64,000 nt of DNA from Alcanivoracaceae bacterium (GTDB taxonomy: Bacteria; Pseudomonadota; Gammaproteobacteria; Pseudomonadales; Alcanivoracaceae): positions 444,304 through 508,303 of the forward strand of contig JARGPN010000006.1 in NCBI GenBank assembly GCA_029213045.1, given 5' to 3'. A program made the translations under genes and the position numbers. Position 1 is the stretch's first letter; every line of letters begins with the position of its first letter. Of this stretch, positions 19,073-29,015 are shown one piece after another. Under the pieces are notes generated by a model. It was not told the DNA's origin. It saw only the letters and a list, made by a program, of their open reading frames with translations, and did not search any database.

Positions 19073-22069
19073 TCAGCCAACTTGCGCGAGCAGATCCTTC
19101 GCTTCAGCTTGTTGTACGTCGTTACCCTCAGCCAATACTTCGTTGAGAATATCTCGTGCACCTTCTGCGTCACCCATATCAATATAGGCTTTCGCCAGAT
19201 CAAGCTTAGTAGCGTTCTCATCCGTATCGCCGAGGAATTCGAAGTCATCCTCGTCACCCAAAGAAAGGTTGTCATCAGACGCACTTACTGCGCTATGAAC
19301 ATCCGTAGGTGCATCAAGGTTCAGATCATCCAGAGATTCACGCTGCACTGTCGCAGCTGGGGAATCGTCTAGCGCTGGCATGCCAACCGCAGTAGGCGCA
19401 TCTTCTGTGAAACTCTCATCCAATGCAGCTTCTGCTTCATCTAGAGACAATGACAACTCGTCATCACCTGCGTCGAGGCTTAGTTCATCGTCTAGACTTA
19501 AGTCGCCGTCATCATCAAGTTCTAATTCAAGATCGTTCGATGACGTAGCGGGCTGATCATCTAAGCCAATATCCAGCTCTAGATCATCCAATGACAAATC
19601 AATTTCTTCGCTAGACGGTGTTTCTGCAGCTTCAGTAAATTCATCACTGGCGTCTGCCACATCCAAATCACCGAAATCAATCAGCTCATCATCCGGACCA
19701 GCTGGCTCGCTTAAGTTCAATGACGGCGCAACGTTGAGCGCGTCGTCCAACTCTTTCTGCCTAGCAGGATCAACAGAGGGCTCGTCATCCAACTCCAAGC
19801 TCAACTCATCATCCAGCGCGTCCAGAGATAACGTGTCGGAGCTGTCGTCATCTAAGCTGAACTCTTCTTCAGCCGACGCAGACGTACCCGTATTATCGCT
19901 TTCAAGGTCTAATTCAAACCCTTCGTCATCGCCGCCCAAGATCAGCGTGTCGTCGCCGTCATCGTCGGCATCCAGTGTAGGAGCTTCATACTCGATCGGA
20001 TCATCATGAGACGGACGTTTCTTTTCGAAATCTGCTGCTAAATCCAGCTCTAAATCATCAAGCGAAGGTTCGCCTTCTTCTTCACCCAAACCAAGTTGAG
20101 CGCGCATATCTGGCAAACGTGCCGCTACCTCTGCATTACCGGCAAAGGCAGCAGACTCACGCTCAAACGTCGCGGTATCACGCATTTCCACAAGCACTTC
20201 TAACAAACGTACTTTTAAGTCAGAGCGCTCTGGTGCTTTCTTAATTTCGTTTTTCAGGAAGGTAACTGCTTCGGCGTGACGGCCATAAGCGGTATAAACG
20301 TCAACTTCTTCTAACGCGTCCTGCCCAACATCAGCCGGAGCCTCAATATCTTGGTCTTCGTCAGCGAAAGCATCGGCAACCGAATCATCAGAACCACCAG
20401 CTAAGAAATCATCGTCATCGCCGTATTCTTCATAATCAACGTCAGCATCAAACGATTCTTCCGCTTGGCGACGACGACGTGATGCGATAAACAAACCACC
20501 AAACAGTGCTGCAATAACCACCACAGCCAAACCGATGATCATCATCAAGTTCTGTTCGATAAAGGAAGGCTCTGGCGCAGGAGGAACAACTGGCGCGGGC
20601 GCAACTACCGGCGCCGGCTTAACAGCTGGTTCTACGTCTGCCGCTTCGCCTGCAACAACCTCGCCTTCAGCCGCATCACTCATTCCTTCTTCGCCCGCAG
20701 ACAGCTCGATGGTGTCGTCAGCGCTTGCAAGAGGATCAGACTCAGTCATTTCGTCGGTAGCGGTCTCTTCTGACGCTAATTCAGGATCCGCCACTTCAGA
20801 GGCTGTTGGCTCAATGCCGCTCGCCGGGGCAACAGGCTCAACAACAACTGGATCTGTAGGCGTAACGCCTTTTTCTTCCTGAAGCTGACGCAATTGTTTT
20901 TGCAGCTGGGCAATCTGATCGTTGCGCAATTGCAGAAGCTGTTCGCTAGTGTTGACCTGCTGAGAGAGGTCATTCATGCGTGAACTGAGCTCGTCATTCT
21001 GACGCTGTAACTGGTCAACGCGCTCGTCACTAATCGCCAATTCATTTTGCAAGGCGCGGCTATCCGCACCGGATCCATTTCCTTGCGAACCAGAAGCAGA
21101 ACCTTTTCCTTCACCAGCTTCTGGCGCCACAAGCGTTACCTGACCTTCGTCCGGTACAACCTGGCTATCATTACGCGATGGGGTACGACGTGTTGCATCA
21201 ACCTGCGGACGACTTGGCGCCGGAACTTTAATACCGCGCGCTTCCAACTTAGCGCGCCACTCGCGATTTTGATCCGCGATTTCGGTTAACGCTTCGCGGG
21301 TGCTGATACGACGCACTTCTTCTTCTGTTGGTAAACGCAAAACGGTGCCTTCACGCACCAAGTTTACGTTGCCATCAATAAAGGCATCGTCATTAAGTGT
21401 TTGGATCGCCACCAGCATTTGCTGCACCGAAATGCTTTGCGCTGGACGATTATTCAGTGCGATACGCCACATAGTGTCTTGCGATTGAACGACATACTCT
21501 TGGCGGTCAAGCACTTCGATTGGCTGGCTACTGCCTTGAGCAACTGCACGAGGCTCGCTGCTAACTGGTGCTTGCGCAGGCGCGATTGGCGCGGGCGATG
21601 TTGCAGGTGAACTAGAAACAGCTGCCGGCGCTTGTTGCGCCGGTGCTTGAGGTTGTTCAGTTTCGGCCCCTTCATAACTCGGTGGATCGAGCAGCACGGT
21701 GTACTCGCGCAGCAAGCGTCCCGTAGGCCATAGGAATTCGATAAGGAAGTTCAAATACGGCTCTCGCACTGGCTGCACAGAAGTAATGTGCAATACGCCA
21801 TTGCCGTCAGCGTTAACTTCAACTTCGAAATTTAAATCTGTCAGGAAATAAACACGCTCAATACCCGCAGCATCAAATTCTTGCTGTGGCGCGAGAGTGA
21901 CTAACACTTCTTCAGCGCTGAGATCCCCGATGTCGGTTAACTCAACATCCATTTTAAATGGCTGGTTGAGATAGGACTTAAGTTCGTAGTCCCCTACTCC
22001 GAGGGCCGACGCAATACCCGGAGCCAACATGGCCAGCGCTACGAATCCGATACCCAGTTTTCGGAACAT
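19073..22069 (-). CDS. fimV: FimV-like polar assembly protein
   Basis: A 998-residue protein. It has an N-terminal signal peptide (cleavage near residue 23), the conserved periplasmic FimV N domain (LGVGDYELKSYLNQPF), a LysM-like peptidoglycan-binding region near 190-255, and a coiled coil near 335-395. One membrane helix lies near 506-528 and is followed by RRRR. A long, very acidic Asp/Glu/Ser-rich cytoplasmic region leads to the C-terminal FimV/TPR motif (LDLAKAYIDMGDAEGARDILNEVL from about 953). In Pseudomonas FimV organises type IV pilus secretin assembly and chemosensory signalling at the poles, so a type IV pilus is likely elsewhere in the genome. Confidence 0.93.
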   Translation of the reverse strand: MFRKLGIGFVALAMLAPGIASALGVGDYELKSYLNQPFKMDVELTDIGDLSAEEVLVTLAPQQEFDAAGIERVYFLTDLNFEVEVNADGNGVLHITSVQPVREPYLNFLIEFLWPTGRLLREYTVLLDPPSYEGAETEQPQAPAQQAPAAVSSSPATSPAPIAPAQAPVSSEPRAVAQGSSQPIEVLDRQEYVVQSQDTMWRIALNNRPAQSISVQQMLVAIQTLNDDAFIDGNVNLVREGTVLRLPTEEEVRRISTREALTEIADQNREWRAKLEARGIKVPAPSRPQVDATRRTPSRNDSQVVPDEGQVTLVAPEAGEGKGSASGSQGNGSGADSRALQNELAISDERVDQLQRQNDELSSRMNDLSQQVNTSEQLLQLRNDQIAQLQKQLRQLQEEKGVTPTDPVVVEPVAPASGIEPTASEVADPELASEETATDEMTESDPLASADDTIELSAGEEGMSDAAEGEVVAGEAADVEPAVKPAPVVAPAPVVPPAPEPSFIEQNLMMIIGLAVVVIAALFGGLFIASRRRRQAEESFDADVDYEEYGDDDDFLAGGSDDSVADAFADEDQDIEAPADVGQDALEEVDVYTAYGRHAEAVTFLKNEIKKAPERSDLKVRLLEVLVEMRDTATFERESAAFAGNAEVAARLPDMRAQLGLGEEEGEPSLDDLELDLAADFEKKRPSHDDPIEYEAPTLDADDDGDDTLILGGDDEGFELDLESDNTGTSASAEEEFSLDDDSSDTLSLDALDDELSLELDDEPSVDPARQKELDDALNVAPSLNLSEPAGPDDELIDFGDLDVADASDEFTEAAETPSSEEIDLSLDDLELDIGLDDQPATSSNDLELELDDDGDLSLDDELSLDAGDDELSLSLDEAEAALDESFTEDAPTAVGMPALDDSPAATVQRESLDDLNLDAPTDVHSAVSASDDNLSLGDEDDFEFLGDTDENATKLDLAKAYIDMGDAEGARDILNEVLAEGNDVQQAEAKDLLAQVG

Positions 22070-22218
22070 GGTTGAGCCCTTTACTTATTATTGATGCCGC
22101 CCCGATCCCACCTGCTCTCCGGACGACCTTCCTCCGCGAATAACGCCGAATCCCAATTCTGCTGCCTAATTGCCGCTGAAACCTAGAAACTGCGTCACAT
22201 AATGGCAGTAAGTATCCA

Positions 22219-23232
22219 TTACAGATAGTCTTTTAGCAACAATTGAAGAATTTGTACACCTTTGTGGGCAGCGCCGTAACGGACGTTATCGAAGCCAATC
22301 CAGCAGCTCAACTGATCACCGGAATGGCCAGCGACGCTCAAAGCGCCGATTCTAGGGCGACTCTCCGGCAGCTTATTACCCAGCGATGTCACTTTTCGCG
22401 CTGCTTCCGCCCCTTCCGTGGGCAACCCAGCCGACTCTAAAAGCTGCGCCGCCAACTCTAGCGAAATCGCTTCATCGCACTGCAAGGTCAGCGACATAGA
22501 GCAGCCAAAAAAAGTTGGCTGCCACGCAGACTGGGACGCCACTGACACAGAGGCAAGCGCTGGAACGCGCTGCATTGCCACGGCGAACGTTTGGTCTGGT
22601 GCTAACGCACTGCTTCCCAGCCCTGCGACGCCTGTCGTTAAAACCATAAACGCGCTTTGTTCGGGAAATACCTGCGGCTCAGGATCTTGGCTATTTAAAA
22701 GCCGTGCAGCTTGCCTCGCTAAATCTTCTAACGCGGCACGCCCACCTGCGGAGGCAGGCAACAACGTCGTGCACGCAGCAGAACGGGGAGCAAAATCCGA
22801 CAACGCCGTCATCACTTCTGCGGCCACAGCTGGCGCGCCGGTCAACACGGAAAGCAAACGCGATTCGCGCAGCAGATCATCGTCGAGGTACGGCGACGCC
22901 GTGCTCCACATTGGCACCGAGGGATCAGCCAACCAGACGCCGGACAAATCCAACACCAAGCAACCCTGCTCGGACACGGCTCGCGCATGTTGCGCACTCA
23001 CCGCCGGCGGCACTGCAAAAAGCGCCACTTCGACATCAGAAAAATCAAAGCCTTCTAAGTTTTGAACTTTTAATAAACGATCACCGAACTCAATACGCTT
23101 GCCGGCAGACTGCTCTGAGGCCACCGCGTGAATAGATGAAAACTCGATGTCTGAACCGGCCAACATCTCCAGCAAAGCCTCACCGACCTGCCCAGTAGCG
23201 CCAACTACTGCCAGCGAAATAGCTCGCGTCAT
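22219..23232 (-). CDS. usg: Usg-like aspartate-semialdehyde dehydrogenase homologue
   Basis: A 337-residue protein related to aspartate-semialdehyde dehydrogenase, with an N-terminal Rossmann motif VVGATGQVGE and the C-terminal motif GFDNVRYGAAHKGVQILQLLL. The position of the catalytic cysteine appears to read TGAPAVAAEVM, without Cys, so it is probably not an active dehydrogenase, as is thought for Usg proteins of E. coli and Pseudomonas. Its start codon overlaps the asd stop codon by one base (TAATG), so the two are coupled. fimV follows after 149 bases. Confidence 0.85.
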   Translation of the reverse strand: MTRAISLAVVGATGQVGEALLEMLAGSDIEFSSIHAVASEQSAGKRIEFGDRLLKVQNLEGFDFSDVEVALFAVPPAVSAQHARAVSEQGCLVLDLSGVWLADPSVPMWSTASPYLDDDLLRESRLLSVLTGAPAVAAEVMTALSDFAPRSAACTTLLPASAGGRAALEDLARQAARLLNSQDPEPQVFPEQSAFMVLTTGVAGLGSSALAPDQTFAVAMQRVPALASVSVASQSAWQPTFFGCSMSLTLQCDEAISLELAAQLLESAGLPTEGAEAARKVTSLGNKLPESRPRIGALSVAGHSGDQLSCWIGFDNVRYGAAHKGVQILQLLLKDYL

Positions 23233-24344
23233 TAGGACTCCAGCAAAATGCGCAACATACGGCGCAGTGGTTCAGCGGCTCCCCACAGGAGCTGATCGCC
23301 GACAGTAAAGGCATTCAAGAATTGAGGGCCCATATTCATTTTGCGCAGGCGACCAACTGGAACGGAAAGAGTCCCCGTGACAGCGGTAGGCGTTAAATCG
23401 CGCAACGATGCATCGCGATCATTGGGAACAACTTTCACCCAATCATTCGCGCTGGCAATTAATTCGTTCACTTCATCCATGGGCACATCTTTCGTCAATT
23501 TGACGGTCAGTGCCTGGCTGTGACAACGCATTGCGCCGATGCGAACGCACGTGCCGTCTAAGGCAATGGGATCGCCGCTACGACCGAGGATTTTGTTTGT
23601 CTCCGCCTGCGCCTTCCATTCTTCTTTGCTTTGTCCGTTTTCTAACTGCTTATCAATATAGGGCAACAACGAGCCCGCCAATGAGTGACCAAAATTCGCC
23701 GTTGGCATCTCGTCGGAGCGCATGGTCGCAGCCACTTGACGATCAATATCCAAAATTGCGCTCGCCGGATCTTTTAATTGATGGGCAACGTCAGCGTTAA
23801 TTTTTCCCATTTGCGCAATAAGCTCGCGCATGTTCTGCGCGCCGGCACCGGAAGCAGCCTGATAGGTCATGGCGCTTGCCCACTCAACAAGGCCCGCATT
23901 AAACAAACCGCCCAGCGCCATCAGCATGAGGCTGACCGTGCAGTTGCCGCCAACGAAATCTTTCGTTCCCTTACTAAGCGCTTGATCAATGACATTACGA
24001 TTGACCGGGTCGAGAACAATAATCGCATCATCTTTCATGCGCAGCGCAGACGCCGCGTCGATCCAATAGCCGTTCCACCCAGCACTACGCAGCGCAGGGT
24101 AAATATCATTGGTGTAGTCGCCACCCTGACACGTTACGATCACATCTAGCTTTTTCAGCTCTTCAATATCGTTGGCGTCTTTCAGCAACGGGATATCTTT
24201 ACCAACGTTCGGGCCAGCCTGCCCTACTTGCGAAGTTGAAAAGAAAACGGGGTCAATATCGCGAAAATCATTTTCCGCCTGCATGCGCTCCATCAACACT
24301 GAGCCAACCATGCCACGCCAACCAATAAATCCAACTTGTTTCAT
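23232..24344 (-). CDS. asd: Aspartate-semialdehyde dehydrogenase
   Basis: Asd reduces aspartyl phosphate to aspartate semialdehyde, at the head of lysine/diaminopimelate, threonine and methionine synthesis. The sequence is of the long E. coli-like type: [12 protein letters not shown] at the N terminus, catalytic Cys135 in [16 protein letters not shown], and [11 protein letters not shown] carrying the active-site His. An upstream ATG at 24353 is only one or two bases after the Shine-Dalgarno TAGGAG; the ATG at 24344 has better spacing and matches homologues, so it is used (370 residues). Confidence 0.95.
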   Translation of the reverse strand: MKQVGFIGWRGMVGSVLMERMQAENDFRDIDPVFFSTSQVGQAGPNVGKDIPLLKDANDIEELKKLDVIVTCQGGDYTNDIYPALRSAGWNGYWIDAASALRMKDDAIIVLDPVNRNVIDQALSKGTKDFVGGNCTVSLMLMALGGLFNAGLVEWASAMTYQAASGAGAQNMRELIAQMGKINADVAHQLKDPASAILDIDRQVAATMRSDEMPTANFGHSLAGSLLPYIDKQLENGQSKEEWKAQAETNKILGRSGDPIALDGTCVRIGAMRCHSQALTVKLTKDVPMDEVNELIASANDWVKVVPNDRDASLRDLTPTAVTGTLSVPVGRLRKMNMGPQFLNAFTVGDQLLWGAAEPLRRMLRILLES

Positions 24345-24361
24345 AAAATTCATTCTCCTAC

Positions 24362-25450
24362 TTATGCATGAGCGGCTGAAGTAATTGCTGCGACCACGGC
24401 ATCACCCATAGCTGCAGTACCGACTTTTTCACAGCCTTCGGTATAAATATCTGCGGTGCGCAAACCCTGCTCAAGAACCTGCTCAACAGCTTTTTCGATG
24501 GCACCTGCCACATCACCACGATCCAAGCTATAACGCATCAACATGGCCAACGACATAATCGTCGCCAAAGGATTTGCGATACCTTGACCTGCAATATCTG
24601 GCGCAGAACCGTGACACGGCTCGTACAAACCTTTGCGATGTTCATCAAGGGACGCAGAGGGCAACATGCCAATGGAGCCGGTCAACATAGCGGCCTCATC
24701 TGACAAAATATCGCCGAACAAATTGCCGGTCACCAGCACATCAAACTGCTTAGGCGCACGCACCAATTGCATTGCCGCGTTATCGACATACATATGTGAC
24801 ACTTCCACGTCACTGTAGTCTTTGGCCATATCACTAATGACTTCTTTCCACAGCTCTGTCACTTCCAATACGTTTGCTTTGTCGATTGAACACAAACGCT
24901 TACCGCGCACGCGGGCCAATTCAAAGGCCACTTTACCAATGCGTCGAATTTCACTTTCCGAATACACATCAGTATTGAAGCCAACGCGCTCGCCATTTTC
25001 TTCACGAATGCCGCGCGGCTGACCAAAATAAATACCGCCGGTAAGCTCACGAACAATAAGAATATCCAAACCGCTAACGACTTCAGGCTTTAGCGAAGAA
25101 GCATCCGCCAACTGCGGGAACAAAATAGCCGGGCGCAAATTAGCAAACAGATTCAACGACGAGCGCAGGCGCAATAAGCCACGCTCTGGTCGTTTATCGC
25201 GCGCAATCGCATCCCACTTCGGCCCGCCAATTGAACCAAACAGGATGGCATCCGCTGCCCTCGCCTTTTCTAGCGTGGACTCCGGAAGCGGATCACCCTC
25301 GGCGTCATAAGCAGCACCACCGACTAACGCACTGTCGGTGGTGATATCCAAAGAATATTTCTGCTGGACCGCGCTGAGCACCTTTACTGCTTCATCAACG
25401 ATTTCAGGACCAATGCCGTCGCCCGGCAGAATTAGGATATGCTTGCTCAC
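24362..25450 (-). CDS. leuB: 3-isopropylmalate dehydrogenase
   Basis: LeuB oxidises and decarboxylates 3-isopropylmalate in leucine synthesis. The 362-residue protein shows [15 protein letters not shown] at the N terminus, [13 protein letters not shown], the catalytic KANVLEV and the NAD-specificity region [19 protein letters not shown]. The start is a GTG whose first base overlaps the stop codon of the lipoprotein gene upstream (TAGTG), with AGAGG about ten bases before it. It is part of leuC-leuD-lipoprotein-leuB-asd-usg. Confidence 0.96.
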   Translation of the reverse strand: MSKHILILPGDGIGPEIVDEAVKVLSAVQQKYSLDITTDSALVGGAAYDAEGDPLPESTLEKARAADAILFGSIGGPKWDAIARDKRPERGLLRLRSSLNLFANLRPAILFPQLADASSLKPEVVSGLDILIVRELTGGIYFGQPRGIREENGERVGFNTDVYSESEIRRIGKVAFELARVRGKRLCSIDKANVLEVTELWKEVISDMAKDYSDVEVSHMYVDNAAMQLVRAPKQFDVLVTGNLFGDILSDEAAMLTGSIGMLPSASLDEHRKGLYEPCHGSAPDIAGQGIANPLATIMSLAMLMRYSLDRGDVAGAIEKAVEQVLEQGLRTADIYTEGCEKVGTAAMGDAVVAAITSAAHA

Positions 25451-25899
25451 TAAAAAGTTACCTCTTTGATAATCGTGTTAGGGGCGCTTGCCTCAATCAC
25501 TTCCGCAATAAATTTCGACTCTTCTTCTGCATTCTTTTTAACGCGAATCATATATTCGCTACCGGCAGAAAATTTCATGCTGATTTTCTTAAAGCGCAGC
25601 GCACCGCCGCCGTCAGCAAAAATTTGTACGTTACGCTTACCCGCCTTAACCGATACTTTCTGATCTCCGCCGGTTTCATCTAAGCGATCACCATCAACAG
25701 CAAAGAGACCAACTTTTGTTTTCATTGCAGAACCCGGGGCAACCCAGCCTGTCGGAGCGGAAGCATCGGCCCCACCCTGATCAATCAGGTTTTCAATTTT
25801 AATTACCGCGGCGGATTCAGCGTCCGGCGATTGGTATAAGCCATTGCTGGCACACGCGGTGATCATCATTAGGCTGCACAGTGCGAATAAAATACGCAT
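25450..25899 (-). CDS. Small lipoprotein within the leu operon
   Basis: A 149-residue protein of unknown function. A short signal peptide ends in the lipobox ITAC (residues 13-16), so Cys16 would be lipidated; the next residues ASN do not include the +2 Asp inner-membrane retention signal, suggesting an outer-membrane location. The mature part is rich in Ala, Lys and Glu and predicted to be mainly beta strand. It is translationally coupled to leuB by a one-base overlap and starts 31 bases after leuD. In Pseudomonas a methyltransferase-type gene occupies this spot, so its presence here is a lineage-specific insertion. Confidence 0.8.
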   Translation of the reverse strand: MRILFALCSLMMITACASNGLYQSPDAESAAVIKIENLIDQGGADASAPTGWVAPGSAMKTKVGLFAVDGDRLDETGGDQKVSVKAGKRNVQIFADGGGALRFKKISMKFSAGSEYMIRVKKNAEEESKFIAEVIEASAPNTIIKEVTF

Positions 25900-25929
25900 G
25901 TTATTTCTCCTTACTTTTTATCGTTTGAA

Positions 25930-26574
25930 TTAGTGTGCGTCGAATACCCACGGCTCCTGCGAACTACGCTTTGCTTCATAGCCACGAATATCATCTGCAT
26001 GCTGAAGGGTCAGACCGATATCGTCCAGACCGTTGAGCAGACAGTGCTTTCGGAATTCGTCCACTTCAAACGATACCGTCTCACCGTTTGGACGAATTAC
26101 CAATTGCTTGGCGAGATCAATCGTCAACTGATAGCCCTCTACGCTTTTAACGTCGCGAAATAGCTCATCAATCACGGCTTCATCTAACACAATCGGCAAC
26201 ATGCCGTTCTTAAAACAGTTGTTAAAAAAGATATCGGCGAAGCTCGGCGCGATAATGGTTCGAAAACCGTAATCCTCTAGCGCCCAAGGCGCGTGCTCGC
26301 GACTTGAGCCGCAACCAAAGTTACGACGGGTCAGCAAGATGTTTGCCCCCTGGTAACGCGCATCGTTGAGCACGAAATCCTGATTCAATGGACGCCTGCT
26401 ATTATCTTGCCCAGGCTCGCCTTCATCTAAATAACGCCACTCATCAAACAGGTTCGGGCCAAAGCCCGTGCGCTTGATAGATTTCAAAAACTGCTTTGGA
26501 ATAATTTGGTCAGTGTCGACATTGGCACGATCCAATGGCGCAACAACACCCTGCTCAATTACATACTTTTCCAT
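25930..26574 (-). CDS. leuD: 3-isopropylmalate dehydratase small subunit
   Basis: LeuD pairs with LeuC to isomerise 2- to 3-isopropylmalate. The protein shows [31 protein letters not shown] and [21 protein letters not shown], all typical. An open frame extends to 26613 inside leuC, but ATG 26574 has GAGGAG six bases before it and gives the conserved N terminus MEKYVIEQG; the 214-residue form is therefore annotated. It starts 10 bases after leuC. Confidence 0.96.
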   Translation of the reverse strand: MEKYVIEQGVVAPLDRANVDTDQIIPKQFLKSIKRTGFGPNLFDEWRYLDEGEPGQDNSRRPLNQDFVLNDARYQGANILLTRRNFGCGSSREHAPWALEDYGFRTIIAPSFADIFFNNCFKNGMLPIVLDEAVIDELFRDVKSVEGYQLTIDLAKQLVIRPNGETVSFEVDEFRKHCLLNGLDDIGLTLQHADDIRGYEAKRSSQEPWVFDAH

Positions 26575-26584
26575 GTCGCTCTCC

Positions 26585-28000
26585 TCAGGCCTGCCACGTA
26601 CGCACGTCAACAAAATGACCTGCCACCGCAGCAGCCGCAGCCATTGCTGGGCTCACCAAATGCGTGCGGCCACCATTGCCTTGGCGCCCTTCAAAATTAC
26701 GGTTCGATGTTGACGCGCAATGCTCGCCCGCCTGCAACTTATCGGGGTTCATCGCCAAACACATGGAGCAGCCAGGCTCACGCCATTCAAATCCTGCCTC
26801 GATGAAAATTTTATCCAAGCCTTCTTTTTCAGCCTGCAGCTTCACCAAGCCTGAGCCAGGCACAACGAGCACCTGTTTAACGCTGTCCGCTTTCTTTTTA
26901 CCTTTTGCGACATCCGCGGCGGCACGTAAATCTTCAATGCGCGAATTGGTGCAAGAACCGATAAACACGCGATCAACATGAATATCCGAGACCTTCATGC
27001 CAGGCTTCAGCGCCATATATTCATACGCGCGCTGCATGCCCGATTTTCTAACCGGATCTGTTTCTGCATCGGGATCAGGCAACGTCGCATCGATCGCAAC
27101 AACCATCTCAGGGCTTGTACCCCAGGAAACTTGCGGCTGAATCTCTGCAGCACTAATTTCCACCACCTGATCAAACACAGCATCGGCGTCAGAGGTCAGC
27201 GTTTTCCAATACGCAGCCGCCTTCTCCCAATCATCACCCTTCGGTGCGAAAGGACGGCCCTTTACGTACTCAATGGTTTTTTCATCTGCGGCCACCATGC
27301 CGGCGCGTGCGCCAGCCTCGATGGACATATTGCAGACAGTCATTCGCCCTTCCATCGACAAACTACGAATAGCCGAACCACCAAACTCCATGGCATAACC
27401 TGTGCCACCGGCGGTGCCGATCACACCGATAATGTGGAGCACAACGTCTTTTGCGGTGACGCCAGCGCCTAACTCACCTTCCACATGAACCAGCATGTTC
27501 TTCATCTTTTTGGCGACCAAACACTGGGTTGCTAAGACATGCTCAACTTCGCTGGTGCCAATGCCGTGGGCCAAACACGCCAAAGCGCCGTTTGTGGACG
27601 TATGCGAATCACCGCACACCACCGTCATTCCGGGCACGACCGCACCCTGCTCCGGCGCCATAACATGGACAATGCCTTGGCGCGCATCGCCAATGCCAAA
27701 CTCGGTGATGCCGAATTCGCGGGTATTATCTTGTAAGGTTTGCACCTGAATACGCGAGGTCGCATCTTCAATGTCCGCAGCGGACTTAAACGGCGTTGTC
27801 GGCACGTTGTGATCAATTGTCGCCACGTTCGCGTTCGTTCGCCACGGCTGACGACCCGCAATACGCAGCCCTTCAAACGCCTGTGGCGACGTTACTTCGT
27901 GAATAATCTGGCGATCGATATAGATCAACGCCGAGCCGTCCTCGCGCTGTTTGACGAGGTGGCTGTCCCACAATTTGTCGTAAAGGGTTTTACCGGCCAT
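26585..28000 (-). CDS. leuC: 3-isopropylmalate dehydratase large subunit
   Basis: An aconitase-family enzyme of 471 residues. The 4Fe-4S cluster ligands are C350 in GSCTNSR and C411 and C414 in PGCSMC. Substrate and cluster motifs [18 protein letters not shown] and [10 protein letters not shown] are present. It is the first gene of the minus-strand leu operon and is divergent from a LysR regulator gene 133 bases away, a common arrangement in Pseudomonas. Confidence 0.97.
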   Translation of the reverse strand: MAGKTLYDKLWDSHLVKQREDGSALIYIDRQIIHEVTSPQAFEGLRIAGRQPWRTNANVATIDHNVPTTPFKSAADIEDATSRIQVQTLQDNTREFGITEFGIGDARQGIVHVMAPEQGAVVPGMTVVCGDSHTSTNGALACLAHGIGTSEVEHVLATQCLVAKKMKNMLVHVEGELGAGVTAKDVVLHIIGVIGTAGGTGYAMEFGGSAIRSLSMEGRMTVCNMSIEAGARAGMVAADEKTIEYVKGRPFAPKGDDWEKAAAYWKTLTSDADAVFDQVVEISAAEIQPQVSWGTSPEMVVAIDATLPDPDAETDPVRKSGMQRAYEYMALKPGMKVSDIHVDRVFIGSCTNSRIEDLRAAADVAKGKKKADSVKQVLVVPGSGLVKLQAEKEGLDKIFIEAGFEWREPGCSMCLAMNPDKLQAGEHCASTSNRNFEGRQGNGGRTHLVSPAMAAAAAVAGHFVDVRTWQA

Positions 28001-28133
28001 CGAAGTTCTCCCGTTCTGAAGGACTCACAGTAGCGTTGCGCCTCTTATAAATCCAATTCATAATTTTCATCCAAAGCATTCCATATTATTATGAGTGGCA
28101 TTTATCGCGCCGCTGACGCCAAAGGATATCCAT

Positions 28134-29015
28134 ATGGACACGAGCAGCCTGCACGCGTTTCTCGCCGTTGCCGACACCGGCAGCTTTACCGGCGCGGCGG
28201 AAAAGCTCTTCCTGACACAACCCGCCATTTCGAAGCGCATCGCACAACTTGAAGAACAGCTTGGTGCCCGCTTATTCGACCGCATTGGCCGGCAAATCCA
28301 TCTCACCGAAGCGGGCCTCGCACTGTTGCCCCGCGCAAGAAACGTAGTGCGCGAGTTAGAAGACATGAGTCGCAGCATTAGCGGCCTATCTGGCGAAGTG
28401 AGCGGTACGCTGCGCATCGGTACAAGCCACCACATTGGTCTGCACCGATTGCCCCCCGTACTGCGCCAATTTTCTCGTGAATATCCGCAGGTACAGCTCG
28501 ACATCCACTTTATTGATTCGGAAGAAGCATGGGAGGGCGTACTGCATGGCGACTTGGAACTAGGTGTTGTTACCTTGCCCCCGGTTGCCGATGAGCGTGT
28601 CTACAGCGAACCGATTTGGGATGACCCGCTAGTGTTTATGGCGGCACCAGAACACCCGCTCGCCAGCAAAAACAATGTCACGTTAAAAATGCTGACCGAT
28701 TTCCCGGCACTTCTTCCATCGCCGGTGACGTTTACACGGCGCATCGTAGAGACACTTTTCCGCGACAAGGAATTAACACTTAACATTTCAATGTCGACCA
28801 ATTACTTAGAAACCATTCATATGATGGTCGCCATTGGTTTAGGCTGGAGCGTACTGCCAGCGACAATGATTGACGATCAAGTGATTGAGCTACCGGTCAA
28901 CGAAATTCTCATGCAACGCCAACTTGGCTTTGTTATGCATCCTGCACGCAGCCTGTCTAATGCAGCGCAACGCTTTCTCGATATTCTGAGAGAACACGGA
29001 CACTTAAACCCATGA
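28134..29015 (+). CDS. LysR-family transcriptional regulator
   Basis: A 293-residue regulator with an N-terminal winged helix-turn-helix (LHAFLAVADTGSFTGAAEKLFLTQPAISKRIAQLEEQLG) and a periplasmic-binding-like effector domain. The start ATG at 28134 has AAAGGAT eight bases before it; an earlier ATG at 28095 lacks one. It is divergent from leuC, so control of the leu operon is likely; the effector is unknown. Its stop overlaps the start of the phospholipase-D-family gene (ATGA), an unusual coupling for a regulator. Confidence 0.92.
   Translation: MDTSSLHAFLAVADTGSFTGAAEKLFLTQPAISKRIAQLEEQLGARLFDRIGRQIHLTEAGLALLPRARNVVRELEDMSRSISGLSGEVSGTLRIGTSHHIGLHRLPPVLRQFSREYPQVQLDIHFIDSEEAWEGVLHGDLELGVVTLPPVADERVYSEPIWDDPLVFMAAPEHPLASKNNVTLKMLTDFPALLPSPVTFTRRIVETLFRDKELTLNISMSTNYLETIHMMVAIGLGWSVLPATMIDDQVIELPVNEILMQRQLGFVMHPARSLSNAAQRFLDILREHGHLNP

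Noticed and set aside
22418..23065. Plus-strand open frame of 215 codons antisense to usg
   Set aside because: A long antisense shadow in GC-rich codons; usg has clear homology and a coupled start.
28001..28133. Leucine attenuation leader for leuC
   Set aside because: No short open frame with a run of Leu codons and no attenuator hairpin is visible between the LysR gene and leuC.
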